In this document: piece by piece, positions 47,870 through 59,889 of the stretch
Layout of the letters: every line of letters starts with the position of its first letter
Position numbering within the stretch: the stretch's first letter is position 1
Assembly: GCA_001792895.1 (NCBI GenBank)
Contig: MARA01000033.1
Coordinates: 372,001 to 436,000 of the forward strand
Direction: 5' to 3'
Source: Lentinus brumalis
Taxonomy: Eukaryota > Basidiomycota > Agaricomycetes > Polyporales > Polyporaceae
Length of the DNA: 64,000 nucleotides
Translations under genes and position numbers: made by a program
The notes under the pieces: generated by a model
Databases searched by the model: none
Told to the model about the DNA's origin: nothing
Seen by the model: only the letters and a program-made list of their open reading frames with translations

Positions 47870-50383
47870 CTACTGTAGAGGTAGCTGCTGGATCGCCCGT
47901 AGTTCCGTCAGACGGGCATCAATTCGGTCCAGCCCTGAGCACCACACGAATGCTGATTCCTCCTCCACGGAGTTGGGATATGCCAGACGTGCAGCGAACC
48001 ATGTGTGCTCAACCGCAGAGACAAGCTCTGCAGATATCAGCGCAGGACCGCCCGACATCGAGCACAAAGCGATAAGAGGGTCTACGACGTTCTTGATGAG
48101 ATGGTGCGATGCTATATGGGGAAACGAGAGGACTGCCGTAGCATCTCCAGTAATCGCGAGATAGCCCTTGTGCAACCCGGGCCACTCTAAACCGCGCAAC
48201 CATTCATGCAGACGCGAGAGTTCTCGCTGGCCCCATGCAAGCATGGCAGCAGTCTGCGAGGAGGTGAGCCGAGACTGGCCAGAGATCGTCGCGCGAACAC
48301 AGTGCAGAAGAATGTGGACGGCCTGGGTCGTATCTCTATACGACACAAACCCCAGAGATGGATCCCAGGCGGCCATTTCCACCTCGTACATGGCTTTAGC
48401 TGATGATAAAGTAAGTCAGCCATACTCACAAATGTTGTTCGTGTACACGCACCGTGAGCCAGGGTGTCAGATGTGTGACGAGCTCCTTGCTCGTCGTACA
48501 TTGACACAAGTGTGCTAAACGCCAGTCCATACACGTGGCGAAATCCACGATCCTCGACAGCGTAGTGACAGAGGGTCTTGCAGGCGAGTTCCGCCAACTT
48601 CTCGGTTGACTCGTCGCCAACCCAGTAATGACGGAAGATGATTTGCACATCTTTGCGCCAACTGTCGGCGCCCTTGTCGGACCTCGCGAGCATATGTCGG
48701 ATGCCATACGTCGCGCATAGGGGCAAGGTGATCGCGTCTTCCATAATCAGACGATCTGGAAGGTGCCAGTGTCCCCACTCTGCGTTCATGAAGTTGAGTA
48801 TGTCTCCAAAACACTTGGACACTTGCTTGGGGGCCAAGTCGGAGAAGACGACCGGCATAGAGGCCAAAAACTTCGTATCAGCCGTGGTGGAGTACGCAGT
48901 CGTGATTATGGCACGACTGAGATCTTCATGATATGCGTAGATTTCGTTCTGGTCCCGACCGCGCCATGTCGGCATGCTGTCGTAGGCATCATATGCAAAT
49001 ACACCTAGTCCGTCAAGCTGTGCCCGGTAGACGTTGATCCATGCCTCCCATTGCATCGACCACCTGTAAATTACCTTACAGATGCGACGAAGGACCTGCA
49101 GAACCTCGTTGCGTGCCACTCTGAGCACTGCGTAGATGGCGAAGGATGCAGGCGACCGGTAAGAGCAGTCGCTCTTGAAAACCGGTAGGAGGGTGAAGCC
49201 GATGACGAACGTGAAGACGAGAGCGACTAGGACTGATGTGATGGCAGCCACGGTATTGTGCAACGTCCAAAGGAGGACCAATAACCCCGCGAGAAAGAGG
49301 ACGGAAGCGAGTTGGAGCAGTATGGGTAGAACGACGACCACCGTCCCAACCCGCCATTTCAGCAGCCCATCGAAGCGGTACTGCCGCAGCCGCGCGCTCT
49401 CACGGGAGGTTCCTGGGACTAGAGCTTCGTAGATCCACTGCTTGACGAACAGGGCGAGTAAGGCCGAGGCAAAGCTGAACACCAAGCTGGAGAACCACAA
49501 GGAGTTCAGCCAGACGGCAGATGCGGGGGCCTGGAACGGTGCTTCGGCGAGATGACCAGGTCCAGTGGTATTTGTGGCGTTCAAGAAGGGAGGGGTGAAC
49601 GTGTAGCCATTGAGTTGCGCGGAGATCTGTTTCAGTACAGCGACCGTGGGGTCCGTGGGGTCCGCTTGTAGTAGATGGTAGGATTCGACGTTGAAGGCGG
49701 TCAGCACCGCTGAAGAGACACCGGCCTAGGAGTGATTAATGGGGTCGTTCAATGCCTAGGTGTAATTCAACTTACATAGACGAGCAATGTATCCATTTCC
49801 TCCTTCCACCGGCCCAGGAGCTGGTCGTAAGACGTCTTCACTGCTTCTGCGCATTCAGTCCACACCTTCTCCTTCTGCTCTTTAGTAAACTCCTTCGATA
49901 ATTCCTCTCGGATGGCCTGCGAATGAAGATGAGTCGAGTTAATATTACCATTGAGATAATGGAGCGCGACTCCGACGAGGCGCCCTATATCTGTCAGGGA
50001 GGGGGTCGCATCCGTAGGCCACTGCCGCTGTCCGGTGCAAAGAAAGCGGCGACGGTGATTGCGAGTGCGATCGCCGTCCGCACCATCCATCGATGACGCT
50101 GCGTAGGCATACGAAGCCCACGAACGAATGTAACAGCAGCGTGCGATCACGATTGTACTCACCTCGGGAGGGGGAAAGCTCCACGTAGTAATGTCGAGCT
50201 CGGTCTCCATATCTTTCTTCTCATCCTGATTGCGGTCCTACATCGTCAGAGAAGCCGAGCCCGCTGACGGAAGCATATGTGGACACTCACAACTTGGGCA
50301 ACGCCGGCTTTCGCCTTGCCGTCGTCGACAATCTCTGCTTGACTGACACTCTTGGTACTTGTGTGGGTACCAGACGAACTCAT
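47870..50383 (-). CDS. DUF6535 membrane protein, copy D3, intact
   Basis: Exons 50291-50383, 50163-50225, 49776-49916, 48453-49725 and 47870-48399 sum to 700 codons, all in phase. It starts MSSSGTHTSTKSVS, has TWSFPPPE, then LGRWKEEMDTLLVY and four hydrophobic segments as in D1, then GRDQNEIY, TTAYSTTADTK and a helical C-terminal region ending RAIQQLPLQ. It is very close to D4 in the membrane part (SFASALLALFVKQWIYEALV and PGTSRESARL in both). Function unknown. It is head-to-head with the chimeric F-box pseudogene at 53.0 kb across a 2.6-kb spacer. Confidence 0.87.
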
Positions 50384-52022
50384 GGCGTGGGTGAGGGTAC
50401 AGTTTGCCGACTTCAGGCTGTCCATGCCTAGGTGGAACCCAGTTACTTATACCCAAGGGCACATTGTGAGGCGGTACTAATCCTGTGCCGATGCCTCGAG
50501 CGCCTCGCGCGCGCCCGCGTGAGAAGAGCATACAGACAACAACTGCAGCTAAAAAGGCGATTTCGTGAACGTCGTCATCCAAGCCTCGCCGTACCGGTTC
50601 CATCGCCGCGCAGCTCAATCCTTTCTCCGCTTCTGCTGCTTAACCCTTCACCTTCCAAGCGGCGATGACGTCCTCACGATCAAAACCTCGATATGAGTGT
50701 GAGGACGGGAGAGATAGAGGAGGGATGTGTACTCAGATGCGAAGCAGTCCTATGGGGGTGCAGTATGGAATGAGGTCCTAGTCAGGATTGAGCGACTCCG
50801 TCCCGTTTCTCGTAGAAGAATAGCGGCGACCCGGCTGCCCACACACCCAATCTTCTGTGAATGCCAGAGGCGTAGGGACTACCGCATGGAGCTGATGCTG
50901 TCGACGAAACAAGGAAGACCAGGAGGGAATAGAAATCGGAGCAACGACCGCGCCGGTCCCCATGTACCCGGGTAGAAGCTGACCTTCCTCCACCTGAGCG
51001 AACCTGCTCGTCGGTACAGCGGATGTTGCGGCGACGGCGACGAGAAGGGCGCGCCGCAGGATGGAGAACGTGTGCCGAGGAGTGCAACTGGTCTCGTACC
51101 ACAGGCGTCCTCCGTCGCTGTCGCATCTTGCAGAAAGCCTGTGCGAGCTCTACGAGGTTCGTGATTGATGCAAGCACAACAGGGATGGAGAGCCTCAAAT
51201 GGTGCGTGAATAGGCTCTGGGGTGGGTGTCATGAACGCACTGGATGGCGCCCGGAGCGTGTATAGCAAGCACGAAGGCGAGAGGGCGACGGGAGATCGCC
51301 GGACGTTCTAAGCGTCTGGGCGGGCCAAGAGGTCTCGAGAGAGCAAGAAGGATCCTCGCTCGAGTGATGTATGTACCACCCGAGGCAACGTCTTGACGTC
51401 CTAAGCCGTTGACAGCACACATACCACGTCTTGGGTATGTTGCGACGGGCACAGCGTCGATGGGAAGGGAGTGCGCGCGGCGGGGTGATGCGGAGTCGCC
51501 CAGACGTCAAGCGTCAAGTGACCAGGATATACGCACATGCGGTAAGATGGTGTGGATTGAGACAGTGGGATGGTCGTCCAGAGGGTCATGATTCCTCAGC
51601 TTCGCAACTCTTCTGCGACCCCGGCTTGGTCGGCCGCAAGTAGCACAAGGCCCACCATAGTAGCTAGTAGCTCCGGGACGCGGTGGGCCCAGCGAAGGCG
51701 GCTGATGAGTATCTTCCCATACGTTGTATCGCTCCAGCTGACTCCCATCTGATGCAGTCTTCAGTCACAACTGTGTATATGCTAGTCGAAAGTACTCACC
51801 GAGGTCCTGCGGAAGGTCAGCAAAGTTCTTCTGGCACTTCCTGTACAGAGAAACAAGCACTTCGCCGCTGTGGGAGTATGTCAGACAGATACTCCTCCCT
51901 CATCGTGGATCCTACTGACAGAGGCGGCCTCTCGGGGGTGTATGAACGAGGTGGGGATTCGTGCTCCAGGAATGAAGAGAAGTGGGACGCACGCCATTGA
52001 GGGTTCTTCACGAGCGTCCGCG
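50384..52022. other. Module D3 spacer
   Basis: No intact gene. The 50500-51200 part resembles the D1 spacer (35.3-36.2 kb). Longest frames (138 aa, minus, 50782-51198) are not conserved in the D1 copy. The extra length relative to D2 could be inserted or ancestral sequence. Confidence 0.4.
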
Positions 52023-52200
52023 ACGCTGATCTCTGTCCTGCGTGGCACGGTGCAGCTCAAATGCGCTGACGGATTGCTCCTTATCCCCAAAGAAGGACCC
52101 GGAGCCCGCAGATCTTGATGCGCAGGCTCCTATACATTGGCGGACACGAATGTGGCCGGAGCCGTGATCCAGGCGAGGAGACTGAGCTCCGAATTCTTGT
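52023..52200 (+). repeat. Module conserved block X, D3 copy
   Basis: ACGCTGATCTCTGTCCTGCG and GGCACGGTGCAGCTCAAATG, then GCAGATCTTGATGCGCAGGC, TACATTGGCGGACACGAATG and GGCGAGGAGACTGAG. It is the same order as in the D2 and D4 copies. Confidence 0.65.
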
Positions 52201-52887
52201 CTTCATGCAGAGCGAATGGCGGGACTGTCCATGGGAAGATTCGGCCGCACGATCCATCGCGATGCCAAAGAAAACATTGCGAGAGTTCTTTGGAGGGGAC
52301 GCAACGCGTCGTTGACGATATTTTTTAGTATTGTTTATGAGTGTGAACGACACTAATACGCACCTTCCGATCCTATGCCATGCCGCGTGCAAGAACTTGA
52401 AGCAGTCTCCACACTCCACATCGCACGACAGGATTCGTGCGCCTTCCCTTTGCGCATCCGGCGAGACATCCTTCGGCGTGTGTCTGAACGAGCCTGGGTA
52501 GATTAGACCGTCGAGGAGTGCAAGAGAGACGAGCAAGAGTCGTCCGTAAGCTTCAAGTGCCACGGTGCTACAGCAATATCATCAACGTCAGCATAGAGAC
52601 TCTCGCAGACGGCAGAGATGTACTCACGAGACGGAGGACGGGCGGGGGCCTGCCTGTAAGGCAGAGAGCCAGCTTTTGCCGCGAGTGAGCGTCGAGCGAA
52701 GTCGACGAACGGACCGGAATGGAAATACTGAGTCTCCTCCTTAACGGCGGCGAAAATAGCTCATGGCTTGGATAGACGGCAAGAGGTGGCGAAAGGCGTC
52801 GAGAGGGAGCAGCTACCAGTTGGTCGTGAAAACAAAGTGCAACATTGCAAGTGCAGGTCGATGTCGACCGCGAGGCCGCCGCAGCCG

Positions 52888-52975
52888 GGCGCTTGCACTT
52901 CATCATCTCTACCACCAGCACCAACACCAGCGAATACCACTATCGTGCTCAGCGAGTTCAGCACACCTTCCCGCA
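52888..52975 (+). repeat. F-box 5' leader repeat, copy 4
   Basis: GGGCGCTTGCACTTCATCAT, CTACCACCAGCACCAACACC, then GAATACCACTATCGTGCTCA and GCGAGTTCAG. It lies directly before the ATG at 52999. Confidence 0.75.
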
Positions 52976-52998
52976 TTACGTCTGTCTGCATAACCGAT

Positions 52999-54345
52999 AT
53001 GGCCGCCGAACTTCAAACGGCCTCGTCTGCCAGTGGAAGAGGTGATCTCAACATCAGCGACCTGCCCACGGGCTCCTGGCACGGAGCTCCAAGATACTGC
53101 GGATGTTCAATCCTGGACCTGTCTCTCGCTCTCGCTCCTGGTACGCCGTCACGAAACACTCATCCGCCTTCTGGGCGAACGTCATCTCCAAGAAATGGCG
53201 GCTCCGTCATTTCCGCCGTTGCTCTCCGCACACGCTCCCTCGACATAGCGCACTGAAGCCATCGCTCCCATAAGTACGATACTACTGTCTCGCTTGACGT
53301 CTCGCCGTCCCTGGAGCTCACCATTGGGGGCGCTTCAACGTGTCGCAACGGGATGCGCTTGCGATTCACTAGGAACTACTGCGATGCTAAGCCTACTAGT
53401 ATCAGGCGGTCCGACTTACTGGCTGTATATGTCGACCTCTCGAGGAACAAGTTGCGCTAACGACAGCGAATGTCCTCGACGGCACTGGTATCGGACAGCA
53501 AGGCGGCAAGAAGTCTTCACTTCTCCACCGCGGCTTGCCCCATCTCGAGGATCTCGTGGTGACGATCTGTGGCTCTGATTCTATGTTCGCCGATACCAGT
53601 CCCCTGAGCCGGAAGCACGCCCTCGTCTCCATACGCTCCCCGTCTTGGAGTCCAGTTAGTTTGGTGGTTGGCTGGTCCGTCTTTCGCACATCCCCACGTT
53701 ACAGCAGCTCCGGAGGAACAACAGCAGAGTACTGTCCTGGGGTGTCTTCAAGCAAGTCCTTGAACTCTGTCCCCTCAAGACGCCCACACTATGCAATGCG
53801 CTCGTTGCGGAGATGGTCCTTTACGAGGTGGAAGGCGGAGAGCTATCGCATACCGAGGGTTTTGACTTTGAGGTACTGCGGGGCGCGGAGACTTATGCAT
53901 CAGTACGTGCACCGCCCTTCATACGTTGCACCTACACTTCACGGTCTTCGACGAAGAGGTCGGTACCATCCCCGCGACGGAGCGGGGCTGGCTTCCCTCG
54001 TGCTTCCGCGCTTGCGCGGACCTCCTCCGCGCGCATCAAGGAGCGTTGCCCGCCCTACGGACCGTGCGTATCGCCATCGACCCCGACCGTTCTGGAAAAC
54101 TGGCCCTGGACACTTTGAAGCTGGCAGGGGAGGATGCGAGCGCTGCATGGCGACCGCTGGAGGGTGCTCTCATGGAGATGAGGACGCTCGCACGAGTGGA
54201 GGTCATTGTTCGAGACTTCGGGCCCCAGCTGAATGACGAAGAGCGCGCCATTGCTCGCAGTCTCGTGGAAGAGGGCCTGAGGGGCTTGCTTGCCCTGCAC
54301 GCCGGAGCAGACGACTTCTTCAACTTCGAGTGTCGTAACTCCTAG
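52999..54345 (+). pseudogene. Chimeric F-box pseudogene joining two F-box types
   Basis: 52999-53250 matches the F-box end of the module genes (LNISDLPT, then WYAV and SAF homologues in shifted frames). 53330-53800 matches the middle of the 28.8-kb F-box gene (VYVDLSRN, SKAARSLH, EDLVVTICGSDSM) with several frameshifts and stops. 53820-53880 matches the module C-terminal coding. 53926-54345 is an intact open frame nearly identical to exon 2 of the 38.0-kb F-box gene (SAAWRPLEGALMEMRTLARV and EVIVRDFG). So three sources are joined. The last part could be recent gene conversion or duplication. No complete protein is encoded. It is paired with DUF6535 D3. Confidence 0.7.
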
Positions 54346-54504
54346 AGGCCGGAAGCGTCACGAAGCACGCTCATTGTGCAGTTCTTCCGAGCAGATCTCC
54401 ATAAATACCGTGCGCGACTATGATACAGAGTTAGGATACATCGTTGATTTCAAGTCCGGGAGAGAACGACCAGGACGGCGCAGTGTGGTGTAGTTGGAGA
54501 GCAA

Positions 54505-54860
54505 TCACGGCTTGCGATCTCCTTGGACGGTCCCGCGGACAGCAGCAGAGTTCATGCGCGCATCGCTCGTCTCAGAGTTCAGGCCTTTCGAATGCTCTTT
54601 GTGGATGTCAGCAACTCCGGCTCAGGGGAAGACGGCAACGAGCGACGTACGGTACATGGATGCGGGGCCCTCCTCGGCCTTGGTCTGTTTCCCAGCAACC
54701 CACATGTAGCCCAGCGTTGCGACGCAGCCGACGACGGCGGCGATGGCCTGCACGACGGGGAGCACGGTGATGAGTGCTCAGCGCACGGCTGGCGGTATGA
54801 CGTCATGGTACTCACCATAGGACGACCGGATCCGCGGGTGTGGACGGAGTTCGACTGCAT
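54505..54860 (-). CDS. Tiny single-pass membrane protein, unknown function
   Basis: ATG at 54860; exon 54816-54860 (15 codons) ends at GTGAGT and joins in phase to an exon starting at 54747. That exon carries the membrane helix IAAVVGCVATLGYMWVAG followed by KQTKAEEGPASMYR. A further GTACGT donor (about 54650) and an AAAG acceptor (about 54585) lead to LNSETSDARMNSAAVRG and a stop at 54505, about 75 residues in all. If the second intron is not used the protein ends soon after SLVAVFP. The leader is C/T-rich and a TTATAA box lies at 54965-54970. Such small tail-like proteins can be mitochondrial or ER subunits, but I do not recognise the family. Confidence 0.5.
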
Positions 54861-54964
54861 GGTAGACAGAAAGCGTTGGAAAAGCTTGAGAGAGGGATTG
54901 GTTGTAGTTGTGAGAGTTGGGTGCAGGAGAAGAGGTGATTCGACGACACAGACGGGCCATGGGC

Positions 54965-54970
54965 TTATAA
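54965..54970 (-). promoter_or_regulatory. TATA box of the tiny membrane-protein gene
   Basis: TTATAA sits about 105 nt before the ATG at 54860 and is followed by a C/T-rich leader. Confidence 0.45.
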
Positions 54971-55202
54971 CGAACTGGGTCTGTGACGTCATTGGATATC
55001 GCGTACATAACGCGCCTTGGCTCTCGAGACCCACCTCCCCAGAAACGCTGATTGTGATCGCAGAATCTACACGAAGAACAGCATGCAGACAATCTGTATT
55101 GATACGAGTCGAGCCAAAGAGAGTCGGCAATATCTGAGACTTGGGAGGAAAAGGGCTTGGAGCTGGAGCCACCGGGACGCAAGACACGGACGGGGTGGTG
55201 GA

Positions 55203-56998
55203 CTACGCGGCGGAAGACGACGTCTCTGCAGCGGCCTCTGCAGCCTGGACCCTGATTTTCTCCTCGTCTGTACGCTGAGCAACACGCGATCCGAAGTCGT
55301 CTTCGTCTTCGTCGGACGACGCCTGTCGGTCTGGGTCGATGAAAGCTCCGAGGGAGGAGACGAAACTCGGCGCGTCGTATGGGTCCCTCGAAGGATGCGA
55401 CGGATCGTCGCGATCGATTCTGATGTCCGCCTGGTTCGCCTCCTGCAGCTCAAGGAGGAAGCGCGACACAAGGATGGCGGTGATGCTGGGAGAGAGGAGG
55501 AACGCCGATGAGTAAACACTAGACACATGAAGCATGTTACGGGAAGTTGTGGCGAGACACGTACGGGCTGCTGAACTCGGTGACGAGACTCACGCCGTCG
55601 TTGTCGGATGCGAACTGGAAAGACGACAATCAGGTTGGAAATTCGACTACAGAGCGAGTAGACATGACTTACTGCCGTCACTGAGAAGGCGAGATGAAGG
55701 ACGTTGAGGATGAAGAGGACTCTGTTCACGAGTTTCAGGTCCGGGCCGTCATAGACGGCTAGCTATGCTCGCGTGGGACGTATACGTACACGAAGTACAT
55801 GGTTCCTGTGGGCACGGAAGTAAGCTGCAGTGTTCTTGGACGCATGTGCGGATGCCGCAGAGGGACATACCATTCCGGAAGAGAGCATCCGAAAGCGACG
55901 GTCTCCTGTGCAGCCGAATACCGCTCAAGCCGTCCCGAGCGTTCAGTTTTGCCCAGGTGATGTAGATGAGTATGACATCGGCGACGATAATCGGTACTCG
56001 GGCGACGATGATAACTGCGCAGTGTTCCTTCCATAAGCATGCGCCACAGTTCAGTCCTAGATGGCGACGTACGTCTTGTACGAAGTCAATAAGCGTCGCT
56101 AGTATGAGAGAAGGGGGAGACAAACGAACTTGAAACTGATTGCAGGCGTCACGTTGTCCGTCTCGATGCACCCGAAAGGCGGGTCGTTCTCTCCCGAGAG
56201 CTGATATCCATATTGGACCTGCAGGATCGTCGGCGGCTCAAATTCTGCGTCTGTCCCGATGACGCGAGCAGCGTCACTGCTCGCGTCAATCCACTCACGA
56301 GGTTGGCAGCGGCTGGTGACATGGACAAGGCTAGGACGAACAGTCCGAGGAGCTTGCTCCTACTCAAGACATATGCACGGAGCGCGGAGAAGACTGATCG
56401 CACAACGATCCGTCAGCCGTGGACTGGGGGCAGCGAGCACTGGCACGACTTACCCGCCGGTGGGACGAACTGCAGTACAATGAGCGCAAACTCGCCTGTG
56501 TGAACATGGAACAGCTGCAGCCGACAACGGTCACCAGCGTTTCCGCAATCCTTGAGAACCCGCGAGGCCATACCTCTGATCATGATGTACGGTTAGTTTC
56601 AGTTATGGCACGTATGACTCAGAAACTGCTCACCTTGTCCGAAGAGAAAGTTGCCTGTTCGATGAACAGCGTGATGAAGTACACTATGTTGATCCACTCG
56701 TTCGCAAAGTACAAGAGAGACGCCCCGCTTGGTTTGGTGGTCCAGAAGTATGCCACTTCTCGGTCGAGCATGATGAAGACGTCATAGAGGTAGAGAACTA
56801 CAAGGGAGAATGCATGAGCTAGAACCCGGCGAGGACGAGCTGACGATGGAATGAACGCACCCGAGCTCGCAAAGTCACAGTATGTTTCGGTATAGCTGTT
56901 GGCCGGTGTCAGCAAGCGTGTCCACGACGAGGAGCCTGAGGATTCACAACGTACATGGAGGCGAAGAGGGCCACCGTTTCAGCAGCATCTGAGGACAT
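55203..56998 (-). CDS. DUF6533 multi-pass membrane protein
   Basis: About ten exons on the minus strand. ATG at 56998 (MSSDAAETVALFAS) splices to SYTETYCDFASS, then to VLYLYDVFIMLDREVAYFW and TTKPSGASLLYF, the DUF6533 signature. Later exons read LQFVPPA/VFSALRAYVLS, LLGLFVLALSMSPAAANL, FGCIETDNVTPAISFK, ARVPIIVADVILIYITWAKL, LVNRVLFILNVLHLAFSV, and finally SITAILVSRFLLELQEANQ with an acidic soluble tail ending at 55203. It has six or seven membrane helices, the usual plan for this Agaricomycete family, sometimes likened to receptors; function is unknown. Acceptor AAG before DCGNAGD is inferred from phase. No frameshift seen. Confidence 0.8.
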
Positions 56999-58111
56999 TC
57001 TGGATGTCCGCCGCTCTGTAGGGGTCGAGAAAAGGCCGCATAAGCGTCCATGCGACGAGCAGGCCTTATACTCACGCAGATTTGCTGAGCGGTCACGTAC
57101 GGGCACCGACTCCTATGTGGTGAGAGAGATGCACCCCGGCCAGATCCATTGTGTCCCACAGAACCGCGTCTTCTCTCGCAGGGATATAAGGCGAATCGTT
57201 GTCGAAGCACGTAGGGCCGGGATGAGGTAACCTTCGACGGAGAAGAGCGAACAGCCCCAGGTGAGTTCTTCATTCAGTCATGATGACTGCTGAAATAGCA
57301 CAGACATACCAGATAGAATTGCGGGCCCGAGGGCGATGCACTAGGTTCGAAAGTTCCCTCGTGATCGTGTTCGTGCCTCGTCGTTGATGTCCGTGAGAGC
57401 CTTACCACGAAATCCACATGCATGTCTTCATTTCGCAGAGCGTGTTTGCCACTTGCGCGGCAGCACGGCCTTCATAAGGAGAGGTTAGATGACAGAGCTC
57501 TTCAGACAGGACTCACGGCGATTTGAGGACAGCCTTGGTGATATGATTTTTGCAGAGGGCTCGGACAGTATACGACATAGAGCGAGGATAGAGGAAGAGA
57601 CTAGCCCTATAGATAGAACGGAAAGTGAGTGAATAGTGCATCAAGAGAACCAACACACGTACTGATTGAAGATCCAGGCTCAGTGCATGCTCACCCCACC
57701 ACCAGAAGGCGAAGATCTTCGGGGCGCTCCTTTTGCCAGTAGCACGCGGTATGAGTACTGCAGTCGCAAATGCCTTCTGCGTCGTTCGCAAACGGGTGAC
57801 GAAGCGTTACGATAACGAGCGCGGAAGCCAGAGATACTTACGTATCCTCCCCAGGCCTCCAGTTCCGGAGGAGACAATCCAGAGGTCGTAAACAAGGGTG
57901 AAACATCTAGAGTACTACACAGCTTCAGAATTAGAATTCTAGGGATCAAACTGAAGATACGAACCTCAGAACTGAGCTTCCGAGCTTGTTGCAGAGCTGA
58001 ATACTCGAAAACACATCCATTGGGTATGTACTGAAACATATCTACAAAGTAGGAGTAGAAGTTTCAAGGTGCGGCTCCACATGTAAGTAGTCTGTTCGTA
58101 GGACGCAAAGT
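56999..58111. other. Spacer with possible relics
   Basis: A minus-strand frame at 57513-57791 is rich in aromatic and hydrophobic residues (FAFWWWGEHALSL and VLVLLMHYSLTF). It may be a decayed exon of another membrane-protein gene, but no family is recognisable and no start or splice chain is convincing. Confidence 0.35.
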
Positions 58112-59839
58112 TCAGGACGAGCCAACGACGACACACCGAACAACGCCATCTAAGCCGCTGGACACCCGCTCCTCAAACGCAGGCCTCCGCGCCCCGCGAT
58201 AGCGCAAGGTCACCTCCCTCGGCACTGCCAGCCCCTCCGCCTTCCGCCTCACAAACGCGTCCACGACCATGCGAGCAATCTCCCCCTCGTCCGAGCCCTG
58301 TGTCCGAAGGTCCACGCCCACGAGCGTAAACACCTCCACGAACTCCTCGGAAGGCAGCGAACGCGCCGCAACCAGGAAGTTGAGACGCTGATCCGCACTC
58401 AAAGCCTTCGGCTTCCCGCTCAGAAACTGGAACAGCGAGAGCGCGTCGCGCGCACGGACCTCCAGCCTCCGCGCGTGTCCAAAGAACCGAAAGAACAGCT
58501 GCCACCAGAGCGTGTCCGTCAGGCGGTCGCCCAGGTCGACGACGAGCTCCGCGATCTCCGGGCGCAGCGTTTGGTCGTCGAATGTCCGCGCAAGCTGTGC
58601 GTTCGCCATGATCTGCGTGACCAGCGTCTCGGGGAACGTCAGCCCGTACCGCTTTCTGGACTGCGCGAGGAGCTCGGGCGTGAACTTGAGCTCGAGCCGC
58701 TTCCTGTCGCCCGCGTACACTCGCAGCCCCGTGTCCAGTTCCATGCGGATGTCCCCGCGGCGGCGGAAGGCGAGGGCGCAGAGATGCTCCGTGAAGAACA
58801 AGAACTCCATGCCGTCGGGAAGCTTATGTGGGAGGCACACGCCGGCCCCTTCGGACGGCGTGCGGCTCCGGGGCGAAACGAGGGTCATGTCGAGCGTCGC
58901 GCTGGCGGGAAGGGGAGCGCTGTGCAGGTATTTGACGAACTTGATGGCCCACTCGGGTTCATCGTGGACGGTGCAGCTGCGCAGCTTCTGCAGGGAATGC
59001 GAGTGCGGCCATGCGTCCACCACCGGCATCTCGTATGACATCGTCCAGACAGGGATCGTGTGGTCCAACTCGAGGGTCTCGAGGTTTGGGCATCCCTGCA
59101 GACCGCCGAGGAGCAGGCTGCAGGTCCGCACGCGGTCGCTAATACGGGCTGTGGCGTCGGCCCCAACGAGGTACAGGTGCTTGAGGCTTGGGCGGGCGAG
59201 CCAGGGGCCGAAGAGGAAGCCAGTGACCCGCAGAGTGTGGAGACGCGGCAGAGCAGACGAGGGGAGCTGCCTGTACTCGAGGTGAAGCGGTAGTACCAGG
59301 ACTGCGCCCGCGAAGTTGGAAAATGTCGGCGGCGGTGTCGCCAGAGAGAGCTCTTCCAGGGCACACAGATCCAGGCTCAAGAAGTCGTAGAGCTGCTGCA
59401 GATCGCTTTCGGGGGAAATGACGAGTGTGAGAGACACCAGACGTTTCGAGGAGGGAGCGAGCATCCACAGCAACGTGCTCTTCGAAGCGCCTGACATGTT
59501 GAGCTCCAAGAATTGCGAGTCGAGTGAGATGGCGAGGTAGTAGGGCAGAGATCGCTTCAATGCATTGGCGTAGGTTTCGAGGAAGCGTGTGCGGAGAGCA
59601 TCAGAGGAGATGATGGACAGGGAGGGGAAACACCATGTGTTGGAGACGACGTTCGCCCAGAAGGCCGATGAGTGTTTCGTGACGGCGTACCAGGCGCGAC
59701 AGACAATCCCAAGTTCGACCATCTCCCAAGGAGTGTCCGAGGAGACTCGCGAGAGGACATGGATGAGGAGCTCCGTTGGGAGATCGCTTATGTTGAGGAC
59801 GCCTCTTCTAGACGAGGCTCCTTGAGGTGCGGCCGCCAT
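58112..59839 (-). CDS. Module F-box protein, intact, single exon
   Basis: The ATG at 59839 gives 575 residues; upstream near-cognate codons are ignored because the homologous copies also start at this ATG. The F-box spans residues about 13-60: LNISDLPTELLIHVLSRVS, then VELGIVCRAWYAVTKHSSAF and WANVV. LRR-like segments follow (LDLCALEELSL, LPRLHTLRVTGFLFGPWLA, PSLKHLYLV and CPNLETLELD). The C-terminal half contains TLRYRGARRPAFEERV and ends VVGSS. It is an SCF substrate adaptor by family; target unknown. This is the only undamaged F-box of the repeated module and is head-to-head with DUF6535 D4, the pair being inverted relative to modules D1-D3. Confidence 0.82.
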   Translation of the reverse strand: MAAAPQGASSRRGVLNISDLPTELLIHVLSRVSSDTPWEMVELGIVCRAWYAVTKHSSAFWANVVSNTWCFPSLSIISSDALRTRFLETYANALKRSLPYYLAISLDSQFLELNMSGASKSTLLWMLAPSSKRLVSLTLVISPESDLQQLYDFLSLDLCALEELSLATPPPTFSNFAGAVLVLPLHLEYRQLPSSALPRLHTLRVTGFLFGPWLARPSLKHLYLVGADATARISDRVRTCSLLLGGLQGCPNLETLELDHTIPVWTMSYEMPVVDAWPHSHSLQKLRSCTVHDEPEWAIKFVKYLHSAPLPASATLDMTLVSPRSRTPSEGAGVCLPHKLPDGMEFLFFTEHLCALAFRRRGDIRMELDTGLRVYAGDRKRLELKFTPELLAQSRKRYGLTFPETLVTQIMANAQLARTFDDQTLRPEIAELVVDLGDRLTDTLWWQLFFRFFGHARRLEVRARDALSLFQFLSGKPKALSADQRLNFLVAARSLPSEEFVEVFTLVGVDLRTQGSDEGEIARMVVDAFVRRKAEGLAVPREVTLRYRGARRPAFEERVSSGLDGVVRCVVVGSS

Positions 59840-59889
59840 ACCACTTATGCAGATAGACAAAGTGCGAGAAGTAGACAACGTGTGGTTTG

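Noticed and set aside
57513..57791. Aromatic-rich minus-strand frame as a second DUF6533 gene
   Set aside because: The signature of the family is absent and no start or intron chain fits; kept only as a possible relic in the spacer note.
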